Shown here: positions 1-7,481 of the stretch, one piece after another | Position numbering within the stretch: position 1 is the stretch's first letter | Layout: each line of letters opens with the position of its first letter | Assembly (NCBI GenBank): GCA_016721005.1 | Contig: JADKJM010000019.1 | Coordinates: forward strand, 310,001 to 374,000 | From: Flavobacteriales bacterium | GTDB lineage: Bacteria; Bacteroidota; Bacteroidia; Flavobacteriales_F; PHOS-HE28 | DNA length: 64,000 nucleotides | Direction of reading: 5' to 3' | Made by a program: the position numbers and the translations under genes | Notes under the pieces: generated by a model | Seen by the model: only the letters and a program-made list of their open reading frames with translations | Told to the model about the DNA's origin: nothing | Database searches by the model: none

Positions 1-69
1 CGCGCGGCGCATCACCGCATCGGTCTCCCGGCGAGCAAGCAGTTTGGCGAAGGTGGACTTGACGGACAT
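1..69 (-). CDS. N-terminal fragment of an unidentified protein (cut by the window edge)
   Basis: Reading the minus strand from the ATG at 69 gives an open frame of 23 codons beginning MSVKSTFAKLLARRETD that runs off the window. It starts 30 bases after the stop of the M23 gene on the same strand, so it could be the next gene of that unit. The basic, Lys/Arg-rich start loosely resembles GH3-family acyl-acid-amido synthetases, which I recall near M23 genes in related genomes, but 23 residues cannot establish a family. The product should be treated as unknown. Confidence 0.35.
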   Translation of the reverse strand, partial: MSVKSTFAKLLARRETDAVMRRA

Positions 70-99
70 CGGGAGTTGGCCGCAGCTACGCGAACGCCA

Positions 100-987
100 T
101 CATTTGAACGCCATGAAGGCGCCGGGGTCCACCGCGTCGCCATTGTGCCAGAGTTCGAAGTGGAGGTGCGGGCCGGTACTGTTCTCACCGGTGTTCCCCA
201 CGATCGCGATCGCTTCGCCGGCCTTCACGCGGTCGCCGACCTTGCGCAACAGGACACGGTTGTGCTTGTACACACTGGTGAGGCCGTTGCTGTGTTGGAT
301 CTGGATGATGTGTCCATCGGCGGTCGTCCAATTCGCCAAGATCACGGTTCCGGCCAAGCAGGCTTTCACCGCTTCATCCCCGGGGGTCACCACATCCACG
401 CCGTAGTGGCCATTGCCGGGATCGAAACCACTGGTGACCACCCCACGAACCGGCGGCATGAACAGGACACTGGCCAATTCCCGACGCTCCGACGAACCCT
501 GTCCTTCCACCAAACTGTACTGTTCCTCTTGATCCACGCGCGCACGCATGAGGCTATCGTGCAGGCCCGGTTTCAGATCCGACGGCTGCGGCTTCACCGG
601 CTTGGGTTGAAGCAAACTAGTGCTGTCCGCAGGGAGATCACCGCGAAGGATGGCGCGCAGGTTGGCGATGTACGCTTCCTGGTCCCCCACCACCAGATCC
701 AAGGAGTCCGCCATCAAGGTGCTGCGGTAGGCGTTCATTTTCGTTTCCTGGTCCGAATACCCCGGAATGAAGCGCTTCAGGGGCGTGAAGACGATCACTG
801 AAGCGATGAGCGCACCATACAATAGGAAGGTCACCACGCCGATCGCCAACACGGACAACCGGTTCAAGCGCAGGCTGAAACGTTCCTCGAAAGTTCCGTC
901 ATCGATCAGCACCAACCGGTACCGGCTGCGCAGGCGGGCCAGAAAGCCACGCTTCTTCCTGCGACGATCCCCTTTCGAAATGGCCAT
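100..987 (-). CDS. Membrane-anchored M23 (LytM-type) peptidoglycan endopeptidase
   Basis: A 295-residue protein. A basic cytoplasmic N terminus (residues 1-22) is followed by one membrane segment (about 44-66), a linker and a C-terminal LytM domain (about 178-290). The zinc-site motifs are intact: HYGVD with H194 and D198, and HLHFE with H274 and H276, so it should be catalytically active against peptide cross-links on the periplasmic side. The open frame extends further upstream, but the start was placed at the ATG at 987 because it gives the usual MAxSKG-type basic start and because the upstream part would overlap the divergent gene. A GACCTTTG box lies 4 bases before this ATG. It is transcribed divergently from the PorW/SprE gene. 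Confidence 0.88.
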   Translation of the reverse strand: MAISKGDRRRKKRGFLARLRSRYRLVLIDDGTFEERFSLRLNRLSVLAIGVVTFLLYGALIASVIVFTPLKRFIPGYSDQETKMNAYRSTLMADSLDLVVGDQEAYIANLRAILRGDLPADSTSLLQPKPVKPQPSDLKPGLHDSLMRARVDQEEQYSLVEGQGSSERRELASVLFMPPVRGVVTSGFDPGNGHYGVDVVTPGDEAVKACLAGTVILANWTTADGHIIQIQHSNGLTSVYKHNRVLLRKVGDRVKAGEAIAIVGNTGENSTGPHLHFELWHNGDAVDPGAFMAFK

Positions 988-991
988 CGCG

Positions 992-999
992 CAAAGGTC
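992..999 (-). promoter_or_regulatory. Probable -7 box (GACCTTTG) of the M23 gene
   Basis: Read on the minus strand, GACCTTTG differs from the Bacteroidota -7 consensus TAnnTTTG by one base and ends 4 bases before the ATG at 987. Several other genes in the window show the same spacing. Confidence 0.35.
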
Positions 1000-1028
1000 G
1001 CGACTGCCCTCCGCTTGCGCACGATGAA

Positions 1029-1036
1029 ATAACTTC
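1029..1036 (+). promoter_or_regulatory. Probable -7 box (TAACTTCG) of porW/sprE
   Basis: TAACTTCG matches TAnnTTYG and lies 23 bases before the GTG start at 1060, in the short divergent region shared with the M23 gene. The same octamer occurs before the MltD-like gene and before gltX. Confidence 0.4.
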
Positions 1037-1059
1037 GCCCGTTCGTAGTTATCCGTTCC

Positions 1060-3675
1060 GTGCGCCGTTCCCGACCCATCCTTCTGCCCTTGGTGGCCTT
1101 TTTGTGCCTGTGCGCATTGCTCGCTGCATGCTCCCAGGAGAAGGATGCCTTCCTGAACCGGACCTTCCACCGACTAACCGCGCGGGACAACGGTTGGTTC
1201 AACGCGCACGAGAAGTTGAACGAACTGGTGATGGACATCGAGGATGCCCACCAGGACGACTTCGACCAGATCCTGCCCTTGTTCGTTTACGGCACGGAGG
1301 AACAATCGCGCAACGCCGTACCGGACCTGGAGAAATGCATCGATAAGTGTTCGCTGGTGATCGAGCGGCACAGCATGGACATCCAGGGCAAGGAGAAGAA
1401 TGCCTGGATCGACGATGCGTGGTTCGTCATTGCCAAGAGCCAGTTCTACAAGCGCAACTTCTACGAGGCCGAAAGAGGCTTCACGTACATCGGCCGCAAG
1501 TTCAAGGGAAGCAACCGCGAACTGGAGAGCCAGATCTGGTTGGCGCGGACCGCGATCCAATTGGAACAGTACGCCAAGGCCCAGAGCGCGTTGGATCACG
1601 TGCGTGATGCGAAGAAGCTGCCCAAAGGCCTCGACCAAGGCGAATTGTCCGCAGTGCAGGCTGAATTGGAACTGAAGCGCGGCAAGGTGGATGATGCCAT
1701 CATGCACTTGGAACGCGCTGTTGGATTGGCGGAACACAAGCGGGAACGCATCCGCTGGGCGTTCATCCTGGCGCAGTTGTATGAGTTGAAGGGACACGAG
1801 GAGAAGGCCATTGCGCAGTATGCCGCCGTGGTGAAGATGTCGCCACCTTATGAGATCGCCTTCCACGCGCAGATCTTCCAAGCGCTGGCCTCCAACAAAG
1901 GCAACACCAAGGCGATGCGGAAGAAACTGAAGTCGATGTTGCGCGACAACAAGCACATCGACCACTTCGACATGATCCACTACGCCTTGGCGGATCTCGA
2001 TCTGAAAGAGCGCAAGGACACCGCCGCCATGGACCAATTGATGACCAGTGTGCGGGTGAGCACCACGGACACCAAGCAGAAGGCGAAGAGCTTTTTGAAA
2101 ATGGCCGACATCTATTTCGATGACCGCGCCTACATCCCTGCGCAACAGTACTACGATAGCACGCGCTCGTTGCTCGCCGAGACCCACGCACGCTACGAGG
2201 AAGTGGATACCCGCGCACGCGTGTTGGGCGATCTGGTGGAGCAACTCGCGATCATTGAACGCGAGGACAGTTTGCAAGCCCTGATGGGGTTGGACCCTGA
2301 TGAACTGGCGAAGAGGGTCCGAAGCATCATCCGCGAGCGCGAGGACGCCGAAGCGGACAAGGAACGCCGCGATGCCGAAGCGCGGGAACTGGCGCAACAA
2401 GCCCCGCCACCACCACAACCCGGCACAGGAACGCGAGGGAATTGGTACTTCTACGACCCCACACAGATCGGACGAGGCCTGAGCAATTTCCGGAAGAAAT
2501 GGGGCAACCGGGCCTTGGAGGACAACTGGCGGCGGAAGGACAAGAGCGGTAGCGCCGCAGCCCAAGGCGGTGATGAGGATGCGGTCGGCAAGGAGGGTGA
2601 TGTGACCGACCACAAGGAGGCCGAATGGAAGGATCCTGAATTCTACATGCGCGACATCCCGAAGGACGAAGCCGCAGTGGCCGCATCCAACGGACGTGTG
2701 TGCGAAGCACTCTATGTGAGCGGTATGATCTACAAGGAGCAGTTGAAGGATGTGGACAATGCGATCGAGAGCTTCGAGGTCTTGAACAACCGCTTCGAAG
2801 AGTGCCGCTACACCCCGGAGAGCCACTACCAGCTGTACCGGATCTACTTGGAGAAAGAGCGTGCCGGTTGGTTCTCTCTGGATGGCGTCGGCTCGCAGAC
2901 CTACGCGGACATCATCGTGCAGCGTTGGCCGAATTCGGAGTTCGCGCGCTTGGTGCTCGACCCGAACGTCCTGATGGGGGACGAGGTTCGAAGGAAGGAG
3001 GAGGAGGCTGCCTACCGTGAAGTGTACTTGCTGTACCGCGCGTATTCCTATTACCCGGTGATCACGGCGTGTGATCGGGTCATCACCGAAGAGCCCCACA
3101 ATTACTTCCGTCCGAAATACTATTTGCTCAAAGCGCTGGCGGTGGGGGGAACACGGGATGTCAGCGGTTTCCGCACAGCACTCACAGCGGTACGTTCCGG
3201 TTTCCCGGGAACGGAAGAGGCGCAGCGCGCGGACGAATTGTTGGCCAGCTTGGATGGTCAAGGTGGTGGTGCGCCGAAGCCCGTTCCACCTTCAGCCCCG
3301 CTCTACACCAAAGGCAATGGCCCACACCAATACGCTGTGGTGGTCCCGAACGAAGGCAACGACATCAGCACGGTGCGCTCCGCCATCTCCAATTTCAACC
3401 AGACCTACTTCCTCAACACGCCGCTGGAGGTGCTCCCTCCGACGTTCCTCGATCCGCAGAACCAGATCATACTCGTGAACACCTTGCCGAACAAGATGAA
3501 AGCGATGGAATACCACGCGCTCTTCATGGGCAACCAGGATCTTCTCCAAGGGATCAACAACATGGGCTTCCCGTGCTTCGCGATCACGCCAGAGAACTAT
3601 GTCACCTTGTTCAAGTCCAAGGACGTTGCCGGGTACTTGGAATGGTTTCAGCAGCAGTACCTTGACGGTCAGTAG
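1060..3675 (+). CDS. porW: PorW/SprE-type T9SS TPR lipoprotein
   Basis: An 871-residue lipoprotein with a type II signal peptide ending in LLAAC (lipidated C24). A long helical region with tetratricopeptide character follows (about 45-400), then a charged linker (about 415-520) and a C-terminal region with more TPR-like helices (about 545-735). The conserved block around residues 104-120 (HSMDIQGKEKN) and the overall length match Flavobacterium SprE and its orthologue PorW, which link the T9SS core complex to the outer-membrane translocon. The start is GTG at 1060. The gene precedes a bactofilin and the ATP synthase operon, an arrangement familiar from flavobacteria. The gene symbol follows family recognition only. 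Confidence 0.82.
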   Translation: MRRSRPILLPLVAFLCLCALLAACSQEKDAFLNRTFHRLTARDNGWFNAHEKLNELVMDIEDAHQDDFDQILPLFVYGTEEQSRNAVPDLEKCIDKCSLVIERHSMDIQGKEKNAWIDDAWFVIAKSQFYKRNFYEAERGFTYIGRKFKGSNRELESQIWLARTAIQLEQYAKAQSALDHVRDAKKLPKGLDQGELSAVQAELELKRGKVDDAIMHLERAVGLAEHKRERIRWAFILAQLYELKGHEEKAIAQYAAVVKMSPPYEIAFHAQIFQALASNKGNTKAMRKKLKSMLRDNKHIDHFDMIHYALADLDLKERKDTAAMDQLMTSVRVSTTDTKQKAKSFLKMADIYFDDRAYIPAQQYYDSTRSLLAETHARYEEVDTRARVLGDLVEQLAIIEREDSLQALMGLDPDELAKRVRSIIREREDAEADKERRDAEARELAQQAPPPPQPGTGTRGNWYFYDPTQIGRGLSNFRKKWGNRALEDNWRRKDKSGSAAAQGGDEDAVGKEGDVTDHKEAEWKDPEFYMRDIPKDEAAVAASNGRVCEALYVSGMIYKEQLKDVDNAIESFEVLNNRFEECRYTPESHYQLYRIYLEKERAGWFSLDGVGSQTYADIIVQRWPNSEFARLVLDPNVLMGDEVRRKEEEAAYREVYLLYRAYSYYPVITACDRVITEEPHNYFRPKYYLLKALAVGGTRDVSGFRTALTAVRSGFPGTEEAQRADELLASLDGQGGGAPKPVPPSAPLYTKGNGPHQYAVVVPNEGNDISTVRSAISNFNQTYFLNTPLEVLPPTFLDPQNQIILVNTLPNKMKAMEYHALFMGNQDLLQGINNMGFPCFAITPENYVTLFKSKDVAGYLEWFQQQYLDGQ

Positions 3676-3694
3676 GATATGCCATGAACGCGGC

Positions 3695-3702
3695 TATATT
3701 TG
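3695..3702 (+). promoter_or_regulatory. -7 box (TATATTTG) of the bactofilin gene
   Basis: TATATTTG is a full match to TAnnTTTG in the 65-base gap before the bactofilin, 38 bases upstream of its ATG. It suggests that bactofilin and the two downstream membrane proteins have their own promoter. Confidence 0.5.
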
Positions 3703-3740
3703 CGCTGACGCTTCCACGAACCACCTAAGCTCCACGGACC

Positions 3741-4196
3741 ATGTTCCGAAGTGACAAACCCTCCGACCCGCCCATGACCAAGCCCAGCGAACCCATCAAT
3801 ACCGGCAAGATCAACAGCATCATGGAGGGCACCTCCATTGAAGGCGAGATCCGCAGTGACAGCAATATCCGCATCGATGGCAAGGTGAAGGGCACCGTGC
3901 ATGCACGTGGTCGCGTGATCGTGGGCCAGAGCGGCGTGATCGAAGGGGAAGTGGTGTGCCAGAGCAGCGATATCGAGGGCACCGTGATCGGCAAGATCAA
4001 CTGCCAGGACCTCTTGAGCCTGAAGGCCACGGCCAAGCTCCAAGGCGATATCAACACGAAGAAGCTCGCCATCGAACCCGGCGCCATCTTCACCGGCAAC
4101 TGTAGCATGGCCGGTGGCGTGGTGAAGGAAATGGACCCGGCGCGTCTTCGCACCGAGAGCGCACGAAGCGAACAGCCCGTGCAGGCCTCGCGTTGA
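3741..4196 (+). CDS. Bactofilin (polymer-forming cytoskeletal protein)
   Basis: A 151-residue protein with a short disordered N terminus (about 1-25), a central right-handed beta-helix of the bactofilin type (about 30-130) built from short G/I/V-rich turns such as GEIRSDSNIRIDG and KGTVHARGRVIVG, and a disordered tail. Bactofilins polymerise without nucleotide into filaments that organise wall enzymes or polar complexes. Its position between porW and the ATP synthase genes is conserved in flavobacteria as I recall it. No membrane segment is visible, so it is presumably cytosolic and membrane-associated through partners. Confidence 0.88.
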   Translation: MFRSDKPSDPPMTKPSEPINTGKINSIMEGTSIEGEIRSDSNIRIDGKVKGTVHARGRVIVGQSGVIEGEVVCQSSDIEGTVIGKINCQDLLSLKATAKLQGDINTKKLAIEPGAIFTGNCSMAGGVVKEMDPARLRTESARSEQPVQASR

Positions 4197-4205
4197 TCGC
4201 GGACC

Positions 4206-4598
4206 ATGGCTCCACGCCGTTGGTCGTTCGTACTTCCTATAGTTGTATTCGCGGCCATTTGCTTGGTGGTCACATGGCTCGTTCTATTCGCGCTCGGCAT
4301 CGCCTTCACTGCATTGCACGGAACGTTCGTGGCGTGGTTCGGGCTGATGACCATCGGCTTGCATGCATGGCAGGAGCGCGCCATGGCCAGGGACCCCAAG
4401 GGATTCGTGCGTCGCTTCATGGCGGCGTTGATGTTGAAAATGGTGCTGAGCCTGGCCTTGCTCGCGTTAGTGCTGATCACCGTACCTGGCACCGATGCGG
4501 TACCGGCCGCATTGGTCTTTGCACTCTTATACTTGGCCTTCCTCACCTTCAGCACGGTCCGCCTCACAAAGCTGTCCCGCAAGCCTTCCGGTGAATGA
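4206..4598 (+). CDS. Small four-helix membrane protein, AtpI-like position
   Basis: A 130-residue hydrophobic protein with about four predicted membrane segments (roughly 9-32, 38-53, 70-92 and 98-117) and a basic C terminus. I do not recognise a family with confidence. Its place just before AtpZ and atpB, and its size, resemble AtpI/UncI, the assembly helper for the c-ring. It starts 9 bases after the bactofilin stop, and its own stop overlaps the next start (ATGA), so the two are probably translationally coupled. Confidence 0.7.
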   Translation: MAPRRWSFVLPIVVFAAICLVVTWLVLFALGIAFTALHGTFVAWFGLMTIGLHAWQERAMARDPKGFVRRFMAALMLKMVLSLALLALVLITVPGTDAVPAALVFALLYLAFLTFSTVRLTKLSRKPSGE

Positions 4599-4837
4599 GT
4601 GCTGCGAAGAGGCAGGACGAGGGGGATTTGGGCCAAGTACGCCGGAACTACAATAGCTACCTACGGTATACGGGTCTGGGCTTCACCATGATCGGGATCA
4701 TCCTCGCCTTCACCTTCGGTGGTTGGTGGCTGGACAAGGAATTGGCGTGGAAGTTTCCGCTCTTCACCATTGCTTTGAGTTTGCTCGGCATCATAGGCTC
4801 GATGGTCTACCTGTTCAAGGAGACCGGAAGACCTTAG
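4595..4837 (+). CDS. atpZ: AtpZ/AtpI-family protein
   Basis: An 80-residue protein with two membrane segments (about 27-46 and 53-73) joined by a short loop containing GGWWLDKEL, typical of AtpZ/AtpI-family proteins encoded upstream of F-type ATP synthases. These proteins are thought to assist c-ring assembly or cation supply. The start overlaps the previous stop by 4 bases. An 84-base gap with a promoter separates it from atpB, so it may be expressed both with the bactofilin unit and ahead of the ATP synthase unit. Confidence 0.8.
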   Translation: MSAAKRQDEGDLGQVRRNYNSYLRYTGLGFTMIGIILAFTFGGWWLDKELAWKFPLFTIALSLLGIIGSMVYLFKETGRP

Positions 4838-4860
4838 GATCCGCGGATCCACATATTCCA

Positions 4861-4891
4861 TTGCTGCGATCCGTATGGATATCTACATTTG
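4861..4891 (+). promoter_or_regulatory. Promoter of the ATP synthase operon (TTG, 20-base spacer, TACATTTG)
   Basis: A -33 type TTG (4861-4863) and a -7 type TACATTTG (4884-4891) are separated by 20 bases, fitting the Bacteroidota sigma-factor consensus. A transcript would start near 4896, leaving a leader of about 25 bases before atpB. Confidence 0.6.
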
Positions 4892-4921
4892 CGGCCGAAA
4901 TGAGGAGGGTGTCCTCTGTGC

Positions 4922-6076
4922 ATGATGTCGCTTAAAGCCTTACTACGCCTAGCTTCCCTGCTGATCGGGACCCTGTTGATGGGGTCCGCGTATGCGCAGG
5001 ATGAGGGACACGACCACGGCGAAATTGCACACGATCACGCGGAAGAAGCACCTGCAACGGTGGCCGATGCACATACCATCGCCCATGCCGAACAAGGCGG
5101 AGGCAAGTTCAATGCGGGCAAGCTCATCATGGACCACATCGGTGATGAGCACGGCTGGCACCTCTGGGGCCACACCACGCTCCCCCTGCCGGTGATCCTG
5201 TTCGATACGCAGCGTGGCTTGCAGGTATTCAGCAGTTCGCGGTTCGAACATGGGCATGCCACCTATGAGGGCTACGCGTTGAATGAGAGCGAGGTGGTCG
5301 CGGTGAATGCCGCCGGTAATGTGGACGAGGCTGCAACGGCCAACATCTGGGACATCAGCATCACCAAGAACGTACTGAGCCTGTTCATCAGCCTCGCCAT
5401 CCTATTGGTCATCTTCATCAGTGTTGCGAAAGCCTATACGCGCCGGGCTGGACAGGCACCCACGGGTATGCAGAACCTGCTGGAGCCGATCATCCTCTTC
5501 GTGCGGGACGACGTGGCCAAGAGCGCCATCGGCGAGCACAAGTACCAGAAGTACATGCCGTACCTGCTCACGGCCTTCTTCTTCATCTTCCTCAACAACC
5601 TCATGGGCCTGGTGCCGTTCTTCCCCGGTGGCGCCAACCTCACGGGCAATATCGCGGTGACCTTGGTGCTGGCGCTGATCACCTTCGTGATCGTCACCAT
5701 CAACGGCAACAAGAACTACTGGGGGCACATCCTGGCCATGCCGGGAGTCCCGAAGTGGGTGCTGTTCATCCTCACCCCGGTGGAGATCCTGGGCATGTTC
5801 CTCAAGCCATTCGTGCTGATGATCCGGTTGTTCGCCAACATGGCGGCCGGCCACATCATCGCCCTGAGCTTCTTCTGCTTGATCTTCGTCTTCGGGGAGA
5901 CCAACGCTGGCGCCGGCTACGGTGTCTCCATCATGTCGCTCGCCTTCACGGTGTTCATGAGCATGCTCGAATTGCTCGTCGCCTTCATACAAGCCTATGT
6001 GTTCACCTTCCTCTCCGCCATGTACATCGGTGCGGCGTTGGAAGCACCTCACGAACACAAGGAATCCATCATCTAA
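4922..6076 (+). CDS. atpB: ATP synthase Fo subunit a
   Basis: A 384-residue protein forming the proton half-channels of Fo. A signal-like N terminus (about 4-25) is followed by a histidine-rich segment (about 29-55), a soluble region, then five or more membrane helices from about residue 140. The essential arginine is R302 in LMIRLFANMAAGH, and the late helix motif ends IGAALE. The protein is longer than E. coli AtpB (271) because of the N-terminal extension seen in Bacteroidota. Two ATGs (4922 and 4925) are equally possible starts. It is first in the atpBEFHAG run. Confidence 0.95.
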   Translation: MMSLKALLRLASLLIGTLLMGSAYAQDEGHDHGEIAHDHAEEAPATVADAHTIAHAEQGGGKFNAGKLIMDHIGDEHGWHLWGHTTLPLPVILFDTQRGLQVFSSSRFEHGHATYEGYALNESEVVAVNAAGNVDEAATANIWDISITKNVLSLFISLAILLVIFISVAKAYTRRAGQAPTGMQNLLEPIILFVRDDVAKSAIGEHKYQKYMPYLLTAFFFIFLNNLMGLVPFFPGGANLTGNIAVTLVLALITFVIVTINGNKNYWGHILAMPGVPKWVLFILTPVEILGMFLKPFVLMIRLFANMAAGHIIALSFFCLIFVFGETNAGAGYGVSIMSLAFTVFMSMLELLVAFIQAYVFTFLSAMYIGAALEAPHEHKESII

Positions 6077-6095
6077 TCAACACAACCCCAAGCAC

Positions 6096-6356
6096 ATGTT
6101 CCTTTCCGTCCTTCTCGACCTCGGTGTAGGTTATGGTATCGCCGCTCTCGGCGCTGGTCTCGCAGCTCTCGGTGCCGGTGTGGGCATCGGCCGCATCGGT
6201 GGTGACGCCGTTCAAGCCATGGCTCGCCAGCCGGAAGCCATGAACGACCTGCGCGCCAACATGATCCTCACCGCTGCTCTCGTGGAAGGCGCTGCCTTCT
6301 TCGCGATGGTGGTGGGCCTGTTGGTGGTGCTGAAGGAGATGCCGGCCGCGATGTGA
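6096..6356 (+). CDS. atpE: ATP synthase Fo subunit c
   Basis: An 86-residue hairpin with two membrane helices and the polar loop ARQPEA (43-48). The ion-binding carboxylate is E64 in ALVEGAAFF. The residue after it is Gly, not Ser or Thr, and the position equivalent to the sodium-ligand Gln in helix 1 is hydrophobic, so proton coupling is more likely than sodium. The start is the ATG at 6096, which removes an out-of-family N-terminal extension of the longer frame. It lies 19 bases after atpB. Confidence 0.95.
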   Translation: MFLSVLLDLGVGYGIAALGAGLAALGAGVGIGRIGGDAVQAMARQPEAMNDLRANMILTAALVEGAAFFAMVVGLLVVLKEMPAAM

Positions 6357-6402
6357 TCATCGCCCAGCGCTCTTTTCCATCGATCCCTAAACCCGTACAG
6401 CT

Positions 6403-6912
6403 ATGCTGCTCGTGAGTCTCGTAGAGCCTTCCTTCGGGCTCATCTTCTGGATGACACTGTCATTCCTGATCGTGCTTTTCATTCTGCGCAAATTCGCCTG
6501 GAAGCCCATCCTCAATGGACTCAAGGAGCGTGAAGCATCCATCGCCGATGCGCTGAACGAAGCGAAGAAGATGCGCGAGGACATGGCCAAGATGGCCGCG
6601 AGCAATGAGGAGATCATGCGCCAAGCCCGAGAGGACCGCGAACTCCTGTTGAAGGAGGCTCGCGACATCCGCGACAAGGAGATCTCCGAAGCGAAGGTCC
6701 GCGCGAAAGCAGAAGGCGATGCGATCCTCACCCGCGCTCGTGCGGACATCCAGAACGAGAAGAACGCGGCGATCACCGAGATGAAGAACCAGGTGGCCTC
6801 GTTGAGCATTCTCGTTGCGGAGCGCATCCTGAAGGACAAGCTCGAGACCGGTGCCGCACAGCACACCCTCGTGGATAAAGTGATGGCCGAGGCCGAGTTG
6901 CGCAAGTCATGA
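6403..6912 (+). CDS. atpF: ATP synthase Fo subunit b
   Basis: A 169-residue protein with a single N-terminal membrane anchor (about 8-28) and a long charged alpha-helical stalk rich in KAE and RAR patterns, as expected for the peripheral stator. It ends in a 4-base overlap (ATGA) with atpH, indicating coupled translation of the two stator subunits. Confidence 0.94.
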   Translation: MLLVSLVEPSFGLIFWMTLSFLIVLFILRKFAWKPILNGLKEREASIADALNEAKKMREDMAKMAASNEEIMRQAREDRELLLKEARDIRDKEISEAKVRAKAEGDAILTRARADIQNEKNAAITEMKNQVASLSILVAERILKDKLETGAAQHTLVDKVMAEAELRKS

Positions 6913-7469
6913 ACATCGCACCGGTCGCTTACCGCTACGCCCGCTCGCTGATGGAGCTTGCCCAGGAAAAGGGCGTGCTCGCAGGCGTGCACAGCGACAT
7001 GCAATTGGTGGCCACGACCTGTTCCAGAAGCCGCGATCTGCGAACGCTGTTGAACAGTCCGGTCGTGAAGGCCGGCAAGAAGGACAAGATCCTTGATCTG
7101 GTGTTCGCTGGCAAGGTTGGCCAGCTTACCACCGCGTTCATGGGCATCCTTGTGCGCAAAGGCCGCGAGCGCTTGCTCCCCGATGTGGCCGCCGCGTTCA
7201 GCGAACTGTACAAGGTCCATAAGAACATTGTGGTGGCGCAGGTGGCCTCCGCCATTCCGCTGAACGAGAGTGCGCGTGCCAAAGTGCTGGCCATCGCCAA
7301 GAAGCAGCACCCCGGTATGTCAATTGAATTGGTGGAGAAGGTCGATGCCGAACTGATCGGTGGCGTGTCCATCCGCATAGGCGATGAGTTGTACGACGGT
7401 AGCGTGAGCCGCCGGTTGAACGACTTGCGCCGCGAATTCTCCAAGAACCCTTACATCCCCTCGATCTAA
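6909..7469 (+). CDS. atpH: ATP synthase F1 subunit delta
   Basis: A 186-residue OSCP/delta protein. The N-terminal helical bundle begins with the family pattern ANxYARSL-like VAYRYARSLMELA (6-18), and the C-terminal region has the conserved ELIGGVSIRIGDELYDGSV. It joins the b stalk to the top of F1. It overlaps atpF by 4 bases and is followed by atpA after 12 bases. Confidence 0.94.
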   Translation: MNIAPVAYRYARSLMELAQEKGVLAGVHSDMQLVATTCSRSRDLRTLLNSPVVKAGKKDKILDLVFAGKVGQLTTAFMGILVRKGRERLLPDVAAAFSELYKVHKNIVVAQVASAIPLNESARAKVLAIAKKQHPGMSIELVEKVDAELIGGVSIRIGDELYDGSVSRRLNDLRREFSKNPYIPSI

Positions 7470-7481
7470 CGACTTCCCATC

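Noticed and set aside
1174..3261. Long minus-strand open frame opposite porW/sprE
   Set aside because: It is antisense to a well-supported gene, has no recognisable motifs, and its His/Arg/Leu-rich composition is typical of the reverse complement of a GC-rich coding sequence.
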